Below are positions 9,701 to 20,385 of a stretch of DNA of 64,000 bases, piece by piece. Source of the DNA: Saxidomus purpurata (Eukaryota; Mollusca; Bivalvia; Venerida; Veneridae). The position numbers and the translations under genes were made by a program. The number at the start of each line of letters is the position of its first letter. The first letter of the stretch is position 1. Below the pieces are notes generated by a model. The model did no database searches. It saw nothing but the letters and a program-made list of their open reading frames with translations, and was not told where the DNA came from. Location of the stretch: contig JAFMSR010000010.1 of NCBI GenBank assembly GCA_022818135.1, positions 16,432,222 to 16,496,221 on the forward strand, given 5' to 3'.

Positions 9701-11885
9701 ATGTGTTCAAAAACAAGGAAACATAAGTGTTCTAAAAAGATGTGCCCAGACAGATTGGTTTGAAAAGAAGCCTGGGTATCCGGATAGATATGTTCCAAAA
9801 GAAGTGCCCTAACAGATGCGTCTGGACAGATTTATAACTGTGTCTAAAATAGCAAGCGTTTGTAAAGAGAAGCCGTCTCAAGACTAAGATAGTCTTATAA
9901 ATACATGTATTATGAAGAAAAGCTTGAGTGAATGATACTCTCAAAACAGCAGGACAGCTATCGTCTGCTTAAAATAAGTTGCGCACGAGGTACAACTGGT
10001 ACATCGCTCATATAAATGAATTGAAGATGTCCTCAATATCAAAAGGTTCATTTATAAGTCACTCAGTCCTAGAATAGAACTTTAACTTCAGCTATGTTAC
10101 AATCATATGTAAAAATGTTGATAGGTATACTAAGACAACTGAGTGTATATATTATGCAGCTATTCGTTATCCGAGTTGGAAAACTCCAAAGTACACGATT
10201 CTGCAATTTGTCGTGTTTCCACTCAACGTCTAGTAAGACTTACATACTGTTAACAGTATAGAACTGCGCATGTACCTATTTTATACACAAAAACAGAGCA
10301 ACATTTTATACAACTGTTCGTGTTTCTAGTTTAAGAAACGAAACAGACATAATTTCTTGTTACACAGACTAACATATTATACAATAATTCTTCGTGCCTT
10401 TATTTTAAACAAACGAAACGGACATGACGTATGTAATTGCGCATGCTCAGATGGGTCGAATGATAAAAAATCGTTAAATGAACATAGCCACAGTATGATG
10501 GTCTAAAAGAATGTTTATTTGGATGATTTTGGCGTGACGAAAATTTCGTGATTTGTGTGCATACAGACTTATTTGCAAATTTTAAATTCGCGAAAGGGCA
10601 ATTCTCTAACTGTACTAGAAATATATATGAAATGAATCTTTCGTGAGATTTTTAAATTTTTGAAGTTGGAAATTCGCGAAAATAGCAAAATTTTAAATGT
10701 TACCAAATTTACAGTATATACTATTATTGTGCTACACTCAGTATTGACTTGTTATTTCGATTTCAAACAACTGAGACAATTGTAGAAAAGTAATTACATG
10801 CTGCATTTTTAAAAAAACTGTGTTGATCTCCTCTTGCAAAAATCACCTTCTGATTTGCTTTCCTCTTGATCTACTACGTACTGTAAATTCAAATAGGTAA
10901 AAGCATCTCAAGGGCCTAAAGGGCCAGTATCGCTCTACTGATCTGACTGAACTGTTCTGAGTAAGTTTTGTAAAAAACATCTTTGCAATGTTATCAAGTA
11001 AGCTAACAGAGCTCGCTGTGCCCTTGACACACTGACCCCAAAAACAGTAGGGATCATCTACTCAATCACCCTATGAAGTTTGAAGACTGTGTGTCATATT
11101 GATCTCTAGATACTGAGCGGAAAAGATTTTCAAAGTTCGGGTCACTGTGACCTTGACCTTTGGCCCACTAACCCCAAAAACAATAGGGATCATCTACATG
11201 TTGCAGGAAACCTTCTGAGCACGTTTGACAAACGTTGAATGAAAATTGTGACCTGTAGAGTGTTATCAAGGAAAATCTAAAGGAGGTCACTGTTACCTTG
11301 AGCTTTGACCTAGTGACACCCGTGTACTATTATTGATTATCTTGACCGACGTTTTCTTTGGCAGAAAGGACCAATATGTTTCGCTTTTTTTGTCAACAAA
11401 GATAGAGATCATCTACAAGTTGCAGGGATCCTTATCATCAAGTTTTATGAAAGTCAAATGGAAAATGCGACCTGTAGAGCGTTGTCAAGGAAATGTTTAC
11501 GGACAGAGGGACGGAAGGACAGACGACGGAGAGACCACCATGTCATAAGCTGTGCTGGACTTCGTCCAGTAGAGCTAAAACAGTACTAACATTTAGTTTT
11601 TGTTTATTTCAAAGAAACCAGTGTTAATTCATCCAGATGATATTTACACGAGTTTAGCTATTCGAGTAAAGCACATCGCATAGAAAACGTTATCCGTGAT
11701 GATGGAAAAATGGCAACATCATCTTTAGTATATAAGATCATACCGGTTTTTGACATTCCTATTTCTTGGCATCGTTTCAACCTGCAGCTTGGACAGTTAT
11801 TCCGTCTGCGAGGCTGTATTTGGCACCTGTTGTCGCTGGCGCATTTGTACTCGACCGGTCTTGTGAACGAGCGTCGAAAGAAACC
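6564..11885 (-). CDS. Nuclear hormone receptor (five in-frame exons, both ends missing)
   Basis: Ligand-regulated transcription factor of the nuclear receptor superfamily. Five minus-strand exons splice in frame with GT/AG borders: 11885-11744 (second zinc finger), 9635-9160 (hinge), 8789-8716 (hinge), 7444-7320 (LBD helices 3-5) and 6782-6564 (LBD middle). The joins check by phase. The first exon leaves G, completed by CT to GCT. The second ends on a codon. The third leaves AG, completed by A. The fourth leaves G, completed by AA. The exon for the first zinc finger, with the P-box that sets DNA specificity, should lie at higher coordinates, perhaps in the gap at 13041-13540 or beyond. The end of the LBD (helices 9-12, AF-2) was not found below 6564. 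The sequence style suggests an NR1-type receptor, possibly one of the lophotrochozoan-specific ones; the subfamily is inference. Confidence 0.88.
6985..7115 (+). repeat. tRNA-derived SINE fragment in a receptor intron
   Basis: Contains an A-box-like 'ttgtatagtggttaaggtttt' and, 30 bases on, 'ctcggaggtcatgggtcacgtcc', a damaged B-box. It is followed by 'accaaagggtttgtcacg', similar to the 63190 element. No tRNA cloverleaf closes. Confidence 0.5.
7320..7444 (-). CDS. Nuclear receptor exon: ligand-binding domain helices 3-5
   Basis: Translates to DEQMHKVAELMDSEF, then FIKAIPGWKKLDMEDQINLIK. The pattern 'F.K.iPG...L...DQ..L.K' is the nuclear receptor LBD signature: helix 3 to helix 4/5, with the lysine and DQ that frame the coactivator groove. 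Acceptor 'ttatgtcag', donor GTACAT. Confidence 0.92.
7873..7886. promoter_or_regulatory. Single X-box-like palindrome
   Basis: GTTGCCATGGTTAC fits the RFX dimer site (GTTGCCATGGCAAC) with two mismatches. It lies in the receptor intron between 7444 and 8716. Functional meaning unknown. Confidence 0.35.
8716..8789 (-). CDS. Nuclear receptor small hinge exon
   Basis: A 74-base exon with a 'tttctgcag' acceptor and a GTATTT donor, encoding a basic segment (QRVQRERPKSMVKSS...KLEIKR). It was found by phase: the preceding exon ends on a codon and the next needs two bases, and 74 supplies exactly that. There is no domain evidence, so it is less certain than its neighbours. Confidence 0.6.
9160..9635 (-). 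CDS. Nuclear receptor exon: C-terminal extension and long hinge
   Basis: A 158-codon exon opening AIKTGRYSYEKKTQ, which continues the zinc-finger exon's GMSKT in the way NR1-type receptors read on into a basic C-terminal extension. The rest is acidic and Ser/Gln-rich with no folded-domain signature, as expected of a hinge. It ends in a charged stretch (LDAFLDEVHMKKRQKEFH) before GTAAGT. At nearly 160 residues, plus the next small exon, the hinge is long for the family. Confidence 0.85.
9640..10909. other. Receptor intron, repeat-like AT-rich sequence
   Basis: No exon seen. At 10490-10720 there are 'gacgaaaatttcgtga' and 'attcgcgaaa...gaaattcgcgaaa' blocks that look like an old interspersed repeat. 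Confidence 0.4.
10910..11582 (+). mobile_element. Non-autonomous interspersed repeat in receptor intron
   Basis: Starts 'aagggcctaaagggccagtatcgctc' and ends 'ggacttcgtccagtagagctaaaac'. The interior repeats blocks such as 'gaccccaaaaacagtagggatcatcta' and the closely related block near 11166. It has the 'gacagagggacggaaggacagacgacgg' block near the right end found in other mollusc repeats. No coding frame. Confidence 0.6.
11325..11395 (+). repeat. Short dispersed repeat, copy near gap
   Basis: 'gattatcttgaccgacgttttctttggcagaaaggacc' recurs nearly unchanged at 12946-12986, just before the assembly gap. Confidence 0.7.
11744..11885 (-). CDS. Nuclear receptor exon: second C4 zinc finger of the DNA-binding domain
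   Basis: Translates from GFFRRSFT through YKCASDNRCQIQPRRRNN to CPSCRLKRCQEIGMSKT. The four zinc-binding cysteines have the standard spacing C-x5-C-x9-C-x2-C. GFFRRS and CRLKRC...GMSK are the classic signatures after the P-box and at the recognition end of the domain. A polypyrimidine acceptor ('aaatttttcag') precedes it and GTATGA follows. The upstream boundary sits exactly at G-F-F, a common intron position in this superfamily. Confidence 0.93.
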
Positions 11886-11987
11886 CTGAAAAATTTTAAT
11901 ATTTTTTAACCCGAAGAATAACGTAAATGAAACGATCACCGGCGATGAGTGCGGTTTTACGTAAATACATAATTATTGCGGGCCGCA

Positions 11988-12125
11988 GCTATATTTAATA
12001 CGGGGTGCGAAAATATTTATGGAGACTTAAGCACTAGATCGAATATATGCGTCTCTCTTCATGTAAAGATTGAGTACTTCTGAGATGAAAACTGTAGACA
12101 CAGTCTATTTTTTTGGAAATGCAAA
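11988..12125 (+). repeat. Dispersed repeat shared with 25376-25510
   Basis: Both copies share 'tatatttaatacg', 'tggagactt.agcactagatcga', 'gcgtctctcttca', 'acttctgagatga' and 'ctgtagacacagtct' in the same order and spacing. Function and class unknown. Confidence 0.7.
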
Positions 12126-12364
12126 TGCAAAAGTTGTCGTTCCTTATTGAGTTGTCGTTCCTTTCGTAGAGAAAGGGCGTTTCACGTTTCAGACGCCATC
12201 TTCGCTGAGAAAAATTGGCAATATGATTTCTTTTTCCCCTTGTACAGCTTTTGACATTAAAGTAACGAAGCATATTCTAGTTTCTACTGAATAATCTCCG
12301 ATTGCTTTTTTAATTATGTACAATATCATATTATCTTATTTTTTCCCCTTAACATAATATTCGG

Positions 12365-12440
12365 TCTCGGGTGTGTAATTGGTAAAGGCGTCTGTACATG
12401 TAATTATACAGGCTTTTACTATTTCGAATGAGTTCGAATC
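12365..12440 (+). repeat. tRNA-like sequence, probably a SINE head relic
   Basis: 'gtgtgtaattggtaaaggcgtct' resembles an A-box region and 'gagttcgaatccca' a B-box. Acceptor-stem pairing is not evident, so I do not call a functional tRNA. Confidence 0.4.
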
Positions 12441-12621
12441 CCATTTAAAGCCATTTTTTAAAACTTTTTTTCTTCTGTTTTACTTATCCTTTTCAGCTTT
12501 TAAACCATTTCTAAATGTTTTACGGCAAATAATCATAAAAATCTTCATTCATGTCAAACTGATAAGGATATTGGTAATGAAAAATTAAGACATACTGTAT
12601 ACATATTATTCATAACAGTAA

Positions 12622-12800
12622 CGTGTCGATACTACAGGTCAGTCAGTAGATATTGTGCCGTGTCAGGTTTTGCTTGTTCAACCAGAAATGGTTTCCTTGA
12701 GTTCTTTTGGGGCCATGCCTCAACGTCAACCATCACCAATTTCCAAAATATTTACATGTCAGTTTTGTTTGTGGGCCCGGTGTGATACTTTGTACCACAG
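12622..12800 (+). repeat. Dispersed repeat shared with 30750, 31478 and 50905
   Basis: 'ggggccatgcctcaacgtcaaccatcaccaattt' recurs at about 31480-31515 and 50908-50935 and is followed in 50940 by the same 'tttacatgtcagttttgtttgt'. The upstream part, 'cagtcagtagat...caaccagaa', recurs at 30752-30800. Confidence 0.7.
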
Positions 12801-13040
12801 TTTTTTCTTGTACGTATTTAACACTACGCACGTTGGCAGGTCAAGTATACGCACGAAATCGTTTTAAAAACAAATTGTCCTAACAAAAGGCCAATTGAAA
12901 TAATGTGTTTAAGGCACAGTATTACAGTTCACAGTTAATTCAAATTGATTATCTTGACCGACGTTTTCTTTAGCAGAAAGGACCCATGTGTTTGTTTTTC
13001 TTTTGTCAACCGTTTACTCCATTTGAAGACGTAAGGATCG

Positions 13041-13540
13041 NNNNNNNNNNNNNNNNNNNNNNNNNNNNNNNNNNNNNNNNNNNNNNNNNNNNNNNNNNNN
13101 NNNNNNNNNNNNNNNNNNNNNNNNNNNNNNNNNNNNNNNNNNNNNNNNNNNNNNNNNNNNNNNNNNNNNNNNNNNNNNNNNNNNNNNNNNNNNNNNNNNN
13201 NNNNNNNNNNNNNNNNNNNNNNNNNNNNNNNNNNNNNNNNNNNNNNNNNNNNNNNNNNNNNNNNNNNNNNNNNNNNNNNNNNNNNNNNNNNNNNNNNNNN
13301 NNNNNNNNNNNNNNNNNNNNNNNNNNNNNNNNNNNNNNNNNNNNNNNNNNNNNNNNNNNNNNNNNNNNNNNNNNNNNNNNNNNNNNNNNNNNNNNNNNNN
13401 NNNNNNNNNNNNNNNNNNNNNNNNNNNNNNNNNNNNNNNNNNNNNNNNNNNNNNNNNNNNNNNNNNNNNNNNNNNNNNNNNNNNNNNNNNNNNNNNNNNN
13501 NNNNNNNNNNNNNNNNNNNNNNNNNNNNNNNNNNNNNNNN
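13041..13540. other. Assembly gap (500 N)
   Basis: Exactly 500 N, likely a fixed-size placeholder. It lies upstream of the receptor's known exons and may hide its first zinc-finger exon. Confidence 1.
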
Positions 13541-13802
13541 CTAACTTGTTGATCTAATATCACCTACCTATCATAACTTACAATGTATAAGCTGAAAATT
13601 ATTAGAAAGAACTTTAAAGAAGTAAGACACAGGAGCTGATTAGTGACTTTACTGCAAGTATGACTAAAATGACTAAATGTTGATAAGTTCTTGTTTATGT
13701 TTGTGATGCATGGAGATTAATGTTTTCTGGCATATTAAATTTTAAGAAAAACATATCTACATGAAAATGATAACTGGGTGACTCTTAGGTTATAGGCCCT
13801 AC

Positions 13803-14214
13803 CCCAAGCATGATCTTTTTATTATATAGACCCTGACCAAATGGTTAAATATCCAAGTAAACCCTTTAAATTCAACAACAATTGTTTATCAGCAGATCAA
13901 GCATGCATCTTTCTTAAATATTTGCAGTTTTTCAAGAATTAAATATATTTATACAAACTTGCAACATCATGGGTGTTAAAGTGCACAGACATTCAATTTT
14001 CAATTAAATACTTGGATATTTAACCATTTGGTCAGGGTCTATATAATAAAAACATCATGCTTGGGATAAACCCTTTAAATGCAACAACATGCAATGGTTT
14101 ATCAGAAGATCATGCATGCATTATTCTTAAATATTAGCAGTTTTTCAAGAATTAAATAAATTTACACAAACTTGCAACATCATGGGTGTTAAAGTGCACA
14201 AACATTCAATTTTC
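13803..14214. repeat. Combined inverted and direct repeat pair
   Basis: 13803-13859 ('ccccaagcatgat...atccaagta') is the near-exact reverse complement of 14009-14065 ('tacttggatattt...atgcttggg'). Immediately after each arm the same 145 bases follow in direct orientation (13860-14000 and 14067-14214, both ending 'gtgttaaagtgcaca.acattcaattttc'). This is not a simple MITE layout. Confidence 0.85.
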
Positions 14215-14720
14215 TCCACAGTTCTAGTTCATTCTAGTTAAATTCAGATACATTTACTGTATATTTTGGCAGAGAGAGAAAGATTAAAAACAGTGAAACA
14301 ATTAATTTTGACAATTTAATACAGCATTTTCTTAATTGAGAAAAAATCATGATTAGATCTACCAGTATTTATGTATTTTGAAAATGACATTTGTTGTCAA
14401 TGTTGAAAATTAAATAATTACTGCAGTATACAAAAGAAAACTCATGTTTGTATTTTTATTGTGTCAGCCTTTTAATCAATGTTTTTAAATTGTTTACATG
14501 TACTTCATGACCGACAAACTAGGTCATGAAAGTAGTCCGTCATCAGCTGTTGCTAAGGCCAGTGAGGAAAGTTTTTCGTAAAGCTGTCCTAAATGATTTA
14601 AGACTTGTCATTCATCTTTGATTTTGTACAAAATGACAATATTAGTACTAGCTATAAAAGCATGTGTAAAATGGCACATTGATATGAGTTGTAGCGTTTT
14701 AAAATCACTTTGATAGCCGA
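14215..14720. other. AT-rich non-coding stretch
   Basis: No coding signal or repeat end recognised. Confidence 0.4.
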
Positions 14721-14787
14721 TTAAAAGTTTTAAAATGGCGGCTAAAAAAAGAATGTCAGTATGGCAGACCGTTGTCATGTCGTGTAA

Positions 14788-14826
14788 AGCTTGCCTGTCG
14801 TGTAAACCTCATGTTTATACGACAGG
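14788..14826 (+). other. Hairpin-forming inverted repeat
   Basis: GCCTGTCGTGTAAAC and GTTTATACGACAGGC pair with a five-base loop, one base bulged. It sits 50 bases after an 'aaaatggcggc' (YY1-like) word at about 14733. Either could belong to an unrecognised promoter region. Confidence 0.45.
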
Positions 14827-15384
14827 CCGATTTTGTACAAATAAAGCAATGATGGTAGGATAAAATACGATTTACAGTTGACGGAGGTGGTAGTTTGTTT
14901 GCAGTTATCCACATAAAGAAAGAACTGACGTTAATACCTGCAAACCTTCTCTGATCTACGTTAACCGTCCGTTGAATTTCGACTCAAAAGTTTTTTTAGT
15001 TTACTTTAAAGAGATTTCAGATTTCCATAGACCTAAATACATTAAATTTATCATAAAGTTTTTTCAAAATTGTTTAATTTCAACACCAAATTTAACTGAC
15101 GCTTAGTTTAACCTCTGGTTAAAGTTTTCAAAACTCGGATTCTGATGGTTGCATTGCCATTTATGTGGTTAAGTATAACAGATCGAGTTCTTAAATAGTT
15201 GCACCATTGTGATTAAGTAGGCTCCAGTCCTGCATTTTTACATCCGATATTCACATAGTTGGTCAGATTCATGAAATATAGAAAAGACAAGAGTTTTGGA
15301 CTACTTTTCCCGCTAGGATGAATAACAAAGATATCGTGTAAAAAGAGATTGTGTATATTGTTTCATATCTTTAAAGCTGCTCGT

Positions 15385-15700
15385 TTATAGTTTCCGGTGA
15401 ACAATTTTTATTGTCGAGCCCGCTTAGTTGCTATTTTTGGCAGTTCGGTGTATGTGCGTGCGTGCGTCCGATTTTGTCCGGAGCATATCTTTTTCATGCA
15501 TGGAGGGATTTTGATGTTACTTGGCACAAATGTTCACCATCATGAGACGGAGTCTTTGTACTTTGTACAATGGTCACCACCATGGGGCACCCTTGTTGTC
15601 GAGCCCGCTTGCGGTGAGCTCGACGTAGTTGTCACTTTTGACGGTTCGATGTATGTGCGTGCGTCCGCAAGGTCACATTTTCTGTATATTTTGTACTGTT
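15385..15700 (+). repeat. Interspersed repeat with duplicated 'gtcgagcccgctt' block
   Basis: 'ttgtcgagcccgctt' followed by 'ttgg/acggttcg.tgtatgtgcgtgcgtccg' occurs twice, about 190 bases apart (15410 and 15597). The stretch is GC-richer than its surroundings and its ORF has no protein-like features. Confidence 0.6.
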
Positions 15701-16870
15701 GAGAAGAGGACTAATACCATTACTGGATCCATGACTGTTGTATAGTTGGATATTAAAGGTAATACAATTGTTCTTAATTCTTCTGGAAATTTTGAATTTT
15801 CTGTGCAACACAGTAACAAGGGCACAATAAGGGCATACTAAATAGAATGAGATTCAATAAATGTCTTTGTCTAAAATTTCATTAAATATTTGTGCTGCAT
15901 GCAGACATATTTTATTATTACATTGTATTTTGGAAGTAAATCTTTAATGATTCAGGAGGCTGGGAGTCGAATAAAACTTGAATCTTCAGGCTAGTACAAA
16001 TTTTCTGTTGCTACGCCATATCAGGTGGGCTTTCAGTACCAGGCCAAAACACCAGCCCTAATTGTCTAGTGCTGGAAGAAAGTTAAAGGTTTCCATGGTA
16101 CGATTTATTTGAACATTTAGTTTTGTTTTCATTCTATTTCGCTGCCCTTATTACATTACAACTGGCATGTTCATTTGAGGAGAATATTACAAACAAAAAT
16201 TAATTTATCCTGTCATAGAAAGTATGAATACTTCCCATAGAATTGAAATGTTTATTAATGAGAAGTCTAATATTTTACCAAAATACAGAATCTTTTTGGG
16301 GGTCGGTTTCATATTGGTATGACTGGTAAGGACTTTGAGAAATAATTCGAAATGTTACCTTAAATGATCGTTTTCCTTTAAGTTAGATGTAATGTTCCAT
16401 GGTCTACCTCCAAGAGCTTGTCATAACTTGTAAACTATATTACATACCGAAAGCTGTGACCATAGGAAAGACCATAGTAAATGCTATACATTACTGTGTC
16501 CTCTCTTTCATGAACTTTTCTTGATTGAACAAAATCTTTACCTCGCGTCAGAATTTTTTTATTTAGGTACTTAACATTAGTACTGCTGAAGTTAAGGCAA
16601 GTGTGGTTGTGCCCGGAAACACCTGAACATATACTCTTGCTTTGCTGTCATTGGTGTGGGTTTTGGCTTTTAGTGGTATGCTTCTGCTTGTTGTAATCCA
16701 TATATTATAGATGTAGCCTGTACACAAAACAGTAACCATATTAACTCTGCATGTCAGTCCTCGAGTGTATTTTCAGGTGGCCAAATGACCATGCTTTAGA
16801 AATGACTAGCTATATTTCATGATGGACATAAACACAGTAATCACTGGGTATAATTTCATGATGCACATAC
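15700..16870. other. Non-coding, nothing recognised
   Basis: AT-rich sequence without coding signal. A short 'tttggcttttagtggtatgc' region has no known counterpart in the window. Confidence 0.4.
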
Positions 16871-16874
16871 AATA

Positions 16875-17268
16875 TAGTAAAACTCAGATGATTTATAATG
16901 AACTCCACAGGACTGAGGAATATCGTTTATCATATCCAAGGTATGCTATATGCATTATAGCAAACATAGTTTCTTATATCCAAAATTTTCATATCGAACA
17001 TTTCTTTAAACCATTTTTGAAAAACTGAACTAGAAAATTTCTAGTCCTTAGAAACAAAGACTTTACTAGTGAACTGGTACATTTGGGATGGAGAAAAAGC
17101 ATTCCTTATATCGATGTGTATGTTATAAGAAGTGTATGTTATACGCAAGTTAGCTGCAGACAAACATTTATATACATTAAGGAGGTACTAAAACGGGCAA
17201 GGGAAATACTATTTGCTATAACTAAGTGAATGTTATATCCAAGTTCACTATAAATCAAGTTTTTACTG
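16875..17268. mobile_element. pogo/Tc1-type MITE with TA flanks
   Basis: The left end TAGTAAAACTCAGATGATTT (after TA 16873-16874) mirrors the right end AAATCAAGTTTTTACTG (before TA 17269-17270) imperfectly. The interior repeats 'gttatatcca'-type words. No transposase frame; same superfamily signature as 5174-5851 and 45083-45976. Confidence 0.65.
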
Positions 17269-17270
17269 TA

Positions 17271-18015
17271 TGTCTTTTAGATCCTAATAATTATTGGAGA
17301 ATAGCCAGCAAGTGGATAAAATAGTTGTATATTTATTCTGAAACTGATTAAATTGGATCTTCATCAAATTGTTGATTCCTGTGGCATACATTTTTGAACT
17401 TTACATAAATACATAATGGAAATCCAATATGTCCACATACACGTGTTTGTCCATCCAACATGTTACTGTGAAATCAGTTACATTTTTATCCTCTATGTTG
17501 AGTCTGCTGGTGGTTACTTACAAATCACAAAGTTACACTCCTTAAATGATTTATTATTTGGGGGATAAAACTTTTTCATTTCTGTTCTTACAGACTATAA
17601 CTGATACTTTCTAATTGACTCAACAGAATAGAAAACTGTACATGTTAGTATGGTAAACTACTATTTGTTTCAAAATTTACCTACAATTACATTATCCTGT
17701 TCCATTCAGTTGTTTAAGATGCGTTATTGGACTGAGTTAAATTCCAAATTGTCAGGCCTTATACACTACATTCCATCAGTTTGTCAAATTACAGTTTTGC
17801 AGAGTATGAGTTACATTTATTGATAACTTACCACTTTTTCCTGTACATGACTAGAACACTATAGTCTTACTACTTCTTCCTGTACATCACTAGAACACTA
17901 TACTATAGCATCCTGATTTCACAGTACAGTCTCTGCTTTCTAATTCATGTACTAGCATAGATGTAGTATTTAATAAGTAAGTTAGGTACAACAACTATAT
18001 TTTCAGAATTCTGAA
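17271..18015. other. Non-coding upstream of the coiled-coil ORF
   Basis: Contains a direct repeat ('tttttcctgtacatgactagaacactata' and 'cttcttcctgtacatcactagaacactat', 17835-17900). It ends in a possible splice acceptor 'tatattttcag' at 17997-18007, 14 bases before the ATG at 18022. Confidence 0.45.
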
Positions 18016-18021
18016 GACAAT

Positions 18022-18879
18022 ATGAGTTCTAAAGAAATGATCAGTTCTACCCCTCAGAAATGCCAGATGTCTAGTTCTGAAGACCCAAACAGACACGGAT
18101 TGTCAGATGTAGAAATGAGACATTCTCCTACAGGATCACAACCAGCAAGTCCATCACCATTCAAAACGAATCTAGCTTTTGTCAGGAGCTCTCAACCAGG
18201 TCCTAAGAAAAGTCTCTTTGGTGACAAAAGCACTGATTTGTCACCTGCCAAATGCATTCACTCACCAGTAGCTAGCCCTGGACCTGCACCAAAAAGGCCA
18301 AAGGCAACATTGTCTGACTTTACCTCTCACATGCAAGCCTTCCAGGAAGAAATGGACACAAAGCTGAAGGCTATGATGTTTTGCATGATGGTGGGAGAAG
18401 ACGCAAAGGATGATGTACAAAAGCTACGCAGAACAACCAGTGCTTTCTTTTACCAGTCTGCATATGTTCTTAAAGACATCCAGCTGAATGTTAATGGACT
18501 TAAACAAAAACTTTCTTCCACAGAACAGTACAACCTACATTTACACAGGGAAAACATCGAACTGAAGGCACAGATCAAGAACTTGAAAAAGAATCTAGCT
18601 GAACAATCGATGAAAGATATTGACGTAACAGTTTTCACTGATGATATGGAACAAGAGGAAAAGCTAGACACTGATCATCTATTGCCAGCAAGTAAACAGA
18701 GTGCCTGTGCTGATAAGGGAGAAGAAAAGCAAGAGACTGATGATGAGACATCTGGAAGTTCAAGTGCTAATAAGGAATACATAGTGCTTATTTTCAACAA
18801 GTTTCATCATCCCTCAGCAAAAACTTTTACTAAGAATCATGCAATTTTATTGAAAGCTTTTGTCAACATAATAATCTAG
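18022..18879 (+). CDS. Uncharacterised 285-residue protein or exon with coiled coil
   Basis: I do not recognise the family. The frame is the longest uninterrupted non-repetitive one in the window and its composition is protein-like. Residues 1-100 are Ser/Pro-rich and disordered, with several S-P sites (for example SQPASPSPF and KSTDLSPAK) and a basic KRPKAT. Residues about 100-200 are helical with heptad-like spacing and a strong coiled coil near 160-200 (QKLSSTEQYNLHL, KAQIKNLKKNLAEQ). Residues 200-250 are acidic and Ser-rich. The last 30 residues look like intron read-through, so the true exon may end before about 18770, but no strong donor was seen. A possible acceptor precedes the ATG. 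It lies 1.9 kb upstream of the Helitron-like relic on the same strand, so it could be that element's first exon or an unrelated host gene. Confidence 0.6.
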   Translation: MSSKEMISSTPQKCQMSSSEDPNRHGLSDVEMRHSPTGSQPASPSPFKTNLAFVRSSQPGPKKSLFGDKSTDLSPAKCIHSPVASPGPAPKRPKATLSDFTSHMQAFQEEMDTKLKAMMFCMMVGEDAKDDVQKLRRTTSAFFYQSAYVLKDIQLNVNGLKQKLSSTEQYNLHLHRENIELKAQIKNLKKNLAEQSMKDIDVTVFTDDMEQEEKLDTDHLLPASKQSACADKGEEKQETDDETSGSSSANKEYIVLIFNKFHHPSAKTFTKNHAILLKAFVNIII

Positions 18880-18954
18880 TTTTGCATGAAGGTGTTTGAT
18901 ATTATTTTTGTTTTTATCTGCATGCCTTCGGTAATTATTCAGGGACTGTTTGAC

Positions 18955-19200
18955 CTACAGTGTATCATAAAACTTAAGAACATTTTTCTTCTTTTGTATT
19001 TTCTGTAGATTGACTATATTCATGTCTGCATCCCTACAATAGCAAACTCTATCTTCACTTGCATTGCTCATAAATTTGAAACTAATTTTGCAAGCTTTCC
19101 AGGAAATGTTTGTTAGTATTTGTTGCAGTGCTTGAATATTTTCAAATGCTGTGCCAACCAAAAGTCTTGGGCCATCACATAGAAAATATAAGTGTAATAA
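18955..19200 (-). CDS. Possible exon or relic of unknown type, antisense
   Basis: An open minus-strand frame reads DGPRLLVGTAFENIQALQQ, then SWKACKISFKFMSNAS and EDRVCYCRDADMNIV. Its composition is less AT-driven than the surroundings and it includes a Cys pair. No start, domain or clear splice sites. It could be a relic of a mobile element ORF or chance. Confidence 0.25.
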   Translation of the reverse strand, partial: LLHLYFLCDGPRLLVGTAFENIQALQQILTNISWKACKISFKFMSNASEDRVCYCRDADMNIVNLQKIQKKKNVLKFYDTL

Positions 19201-20385
19201 TGTTGAAAACCTATTAAATTCTGAATAGCTGATGATAAATTAATAAAATTTCATAAGAGTAAACTATATGCTGTAGACTGACAAATGTGACTAACTATAA
19301 AAGGTCATAGGATCAAAGATCAAGGTCATTAGAGGTCATTTGCTTGAAGGACAGAATCTATTTTTCAGCCATATTTCTTCAAACTCTGCACAATTCTGTT
19401 TACAGCAATATCTTATATCCATAATAATGCTATAAAGATCATTATGCGATATAATCCACAACTCTAACGTTGATAGATGAATATTTTTTAAAATTAGTAT
19501 TTTTCAAATTTCCTAAAATGTGATATAACATTGTAGATAACAGTCTGTAATAATTTCATACAGAAAAAACAGAAAATGTGAAAACGTTTTTAGGTATCAC
19601 TAGTTGTATATCTTTGATTTTTCAGTCAACTCTTGACACTTGTACAAAACTTCATTAATTTTATCATCAATCTCTTCACAGTCTAATTGCTTTTCAAGGT
19701 AGTTATGATTGTGTATTGTGTAATCAGGTCTCCAGACTTGGTGGGCACTGTATACCCACTACCAGTTTATTATTTCTTTAAAAAATATACTGTTTTGATT
19801 AATTTGTGTTTATTGAAAAATATATATAATGATGTGACAATAGTTGCCAGGAGCAGCACACATGTACGTTGTTTTGTTCTAGAGATTGTTTAAGAACATT
19901 ACATTTCAGTGTATATAATAGTAGGGCTACATAAACATAACATGTGAGGAAAACAGTCTATCTTGTTACCACAAGTTACAAACTCATGCCCATACATTAT
20001 TATCTTGTGGTCAAAAGTACATAATATGTTGTACCCATAACTTTGTAACACATGACCAGGACTTAATATGCGACATATGTTTATAAGTTTGCAAAATAAA
20101 TTGTTCTGTGGTCATGACTTGCTTGGTCGTGGTTATGACTTAATAACTCGTTGCCCAGAAGACAAAATATTTCCTTCCTTGGTCATGTTTATACCACCAT
20201 GTAATTTCATGTGTTCTTATAACCATGTACTAAATGCACAGACAAAGTCATTTTTCCAATTTGTGACAGATTGTTAGGTCACCAATCTCTGACAGTGAGC
20301 TGTTGTTTTCCAGATCCACAAAATACATATCCACAATATAGTGCAGCCATGCATGTTTCCAGAGATTTGACAAAACATCTCTGGT
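19201..20385. other. Non-coding, nothing recognised
   Basis: AT-rich. At 19300-19345 'ggtcataggatcaaagatcaaggtcattagaggtcatt' repeats a TCA-AGGTCA-like word. No coding signal. Confidence 0.4.

Noticed and set aside
12034..12273. Minus-strand frame next to the zinc-finger exon as a possible first zinc-finger exon
   Set aside because: No C-x2-C pair or EGCK-type P-box; it lies on the dispersed repeat also found at 25376.
12986..13563. 185-188-residue frames
   Set aside because: They consist of the 500-N gap; the same holds for 23651-24312.
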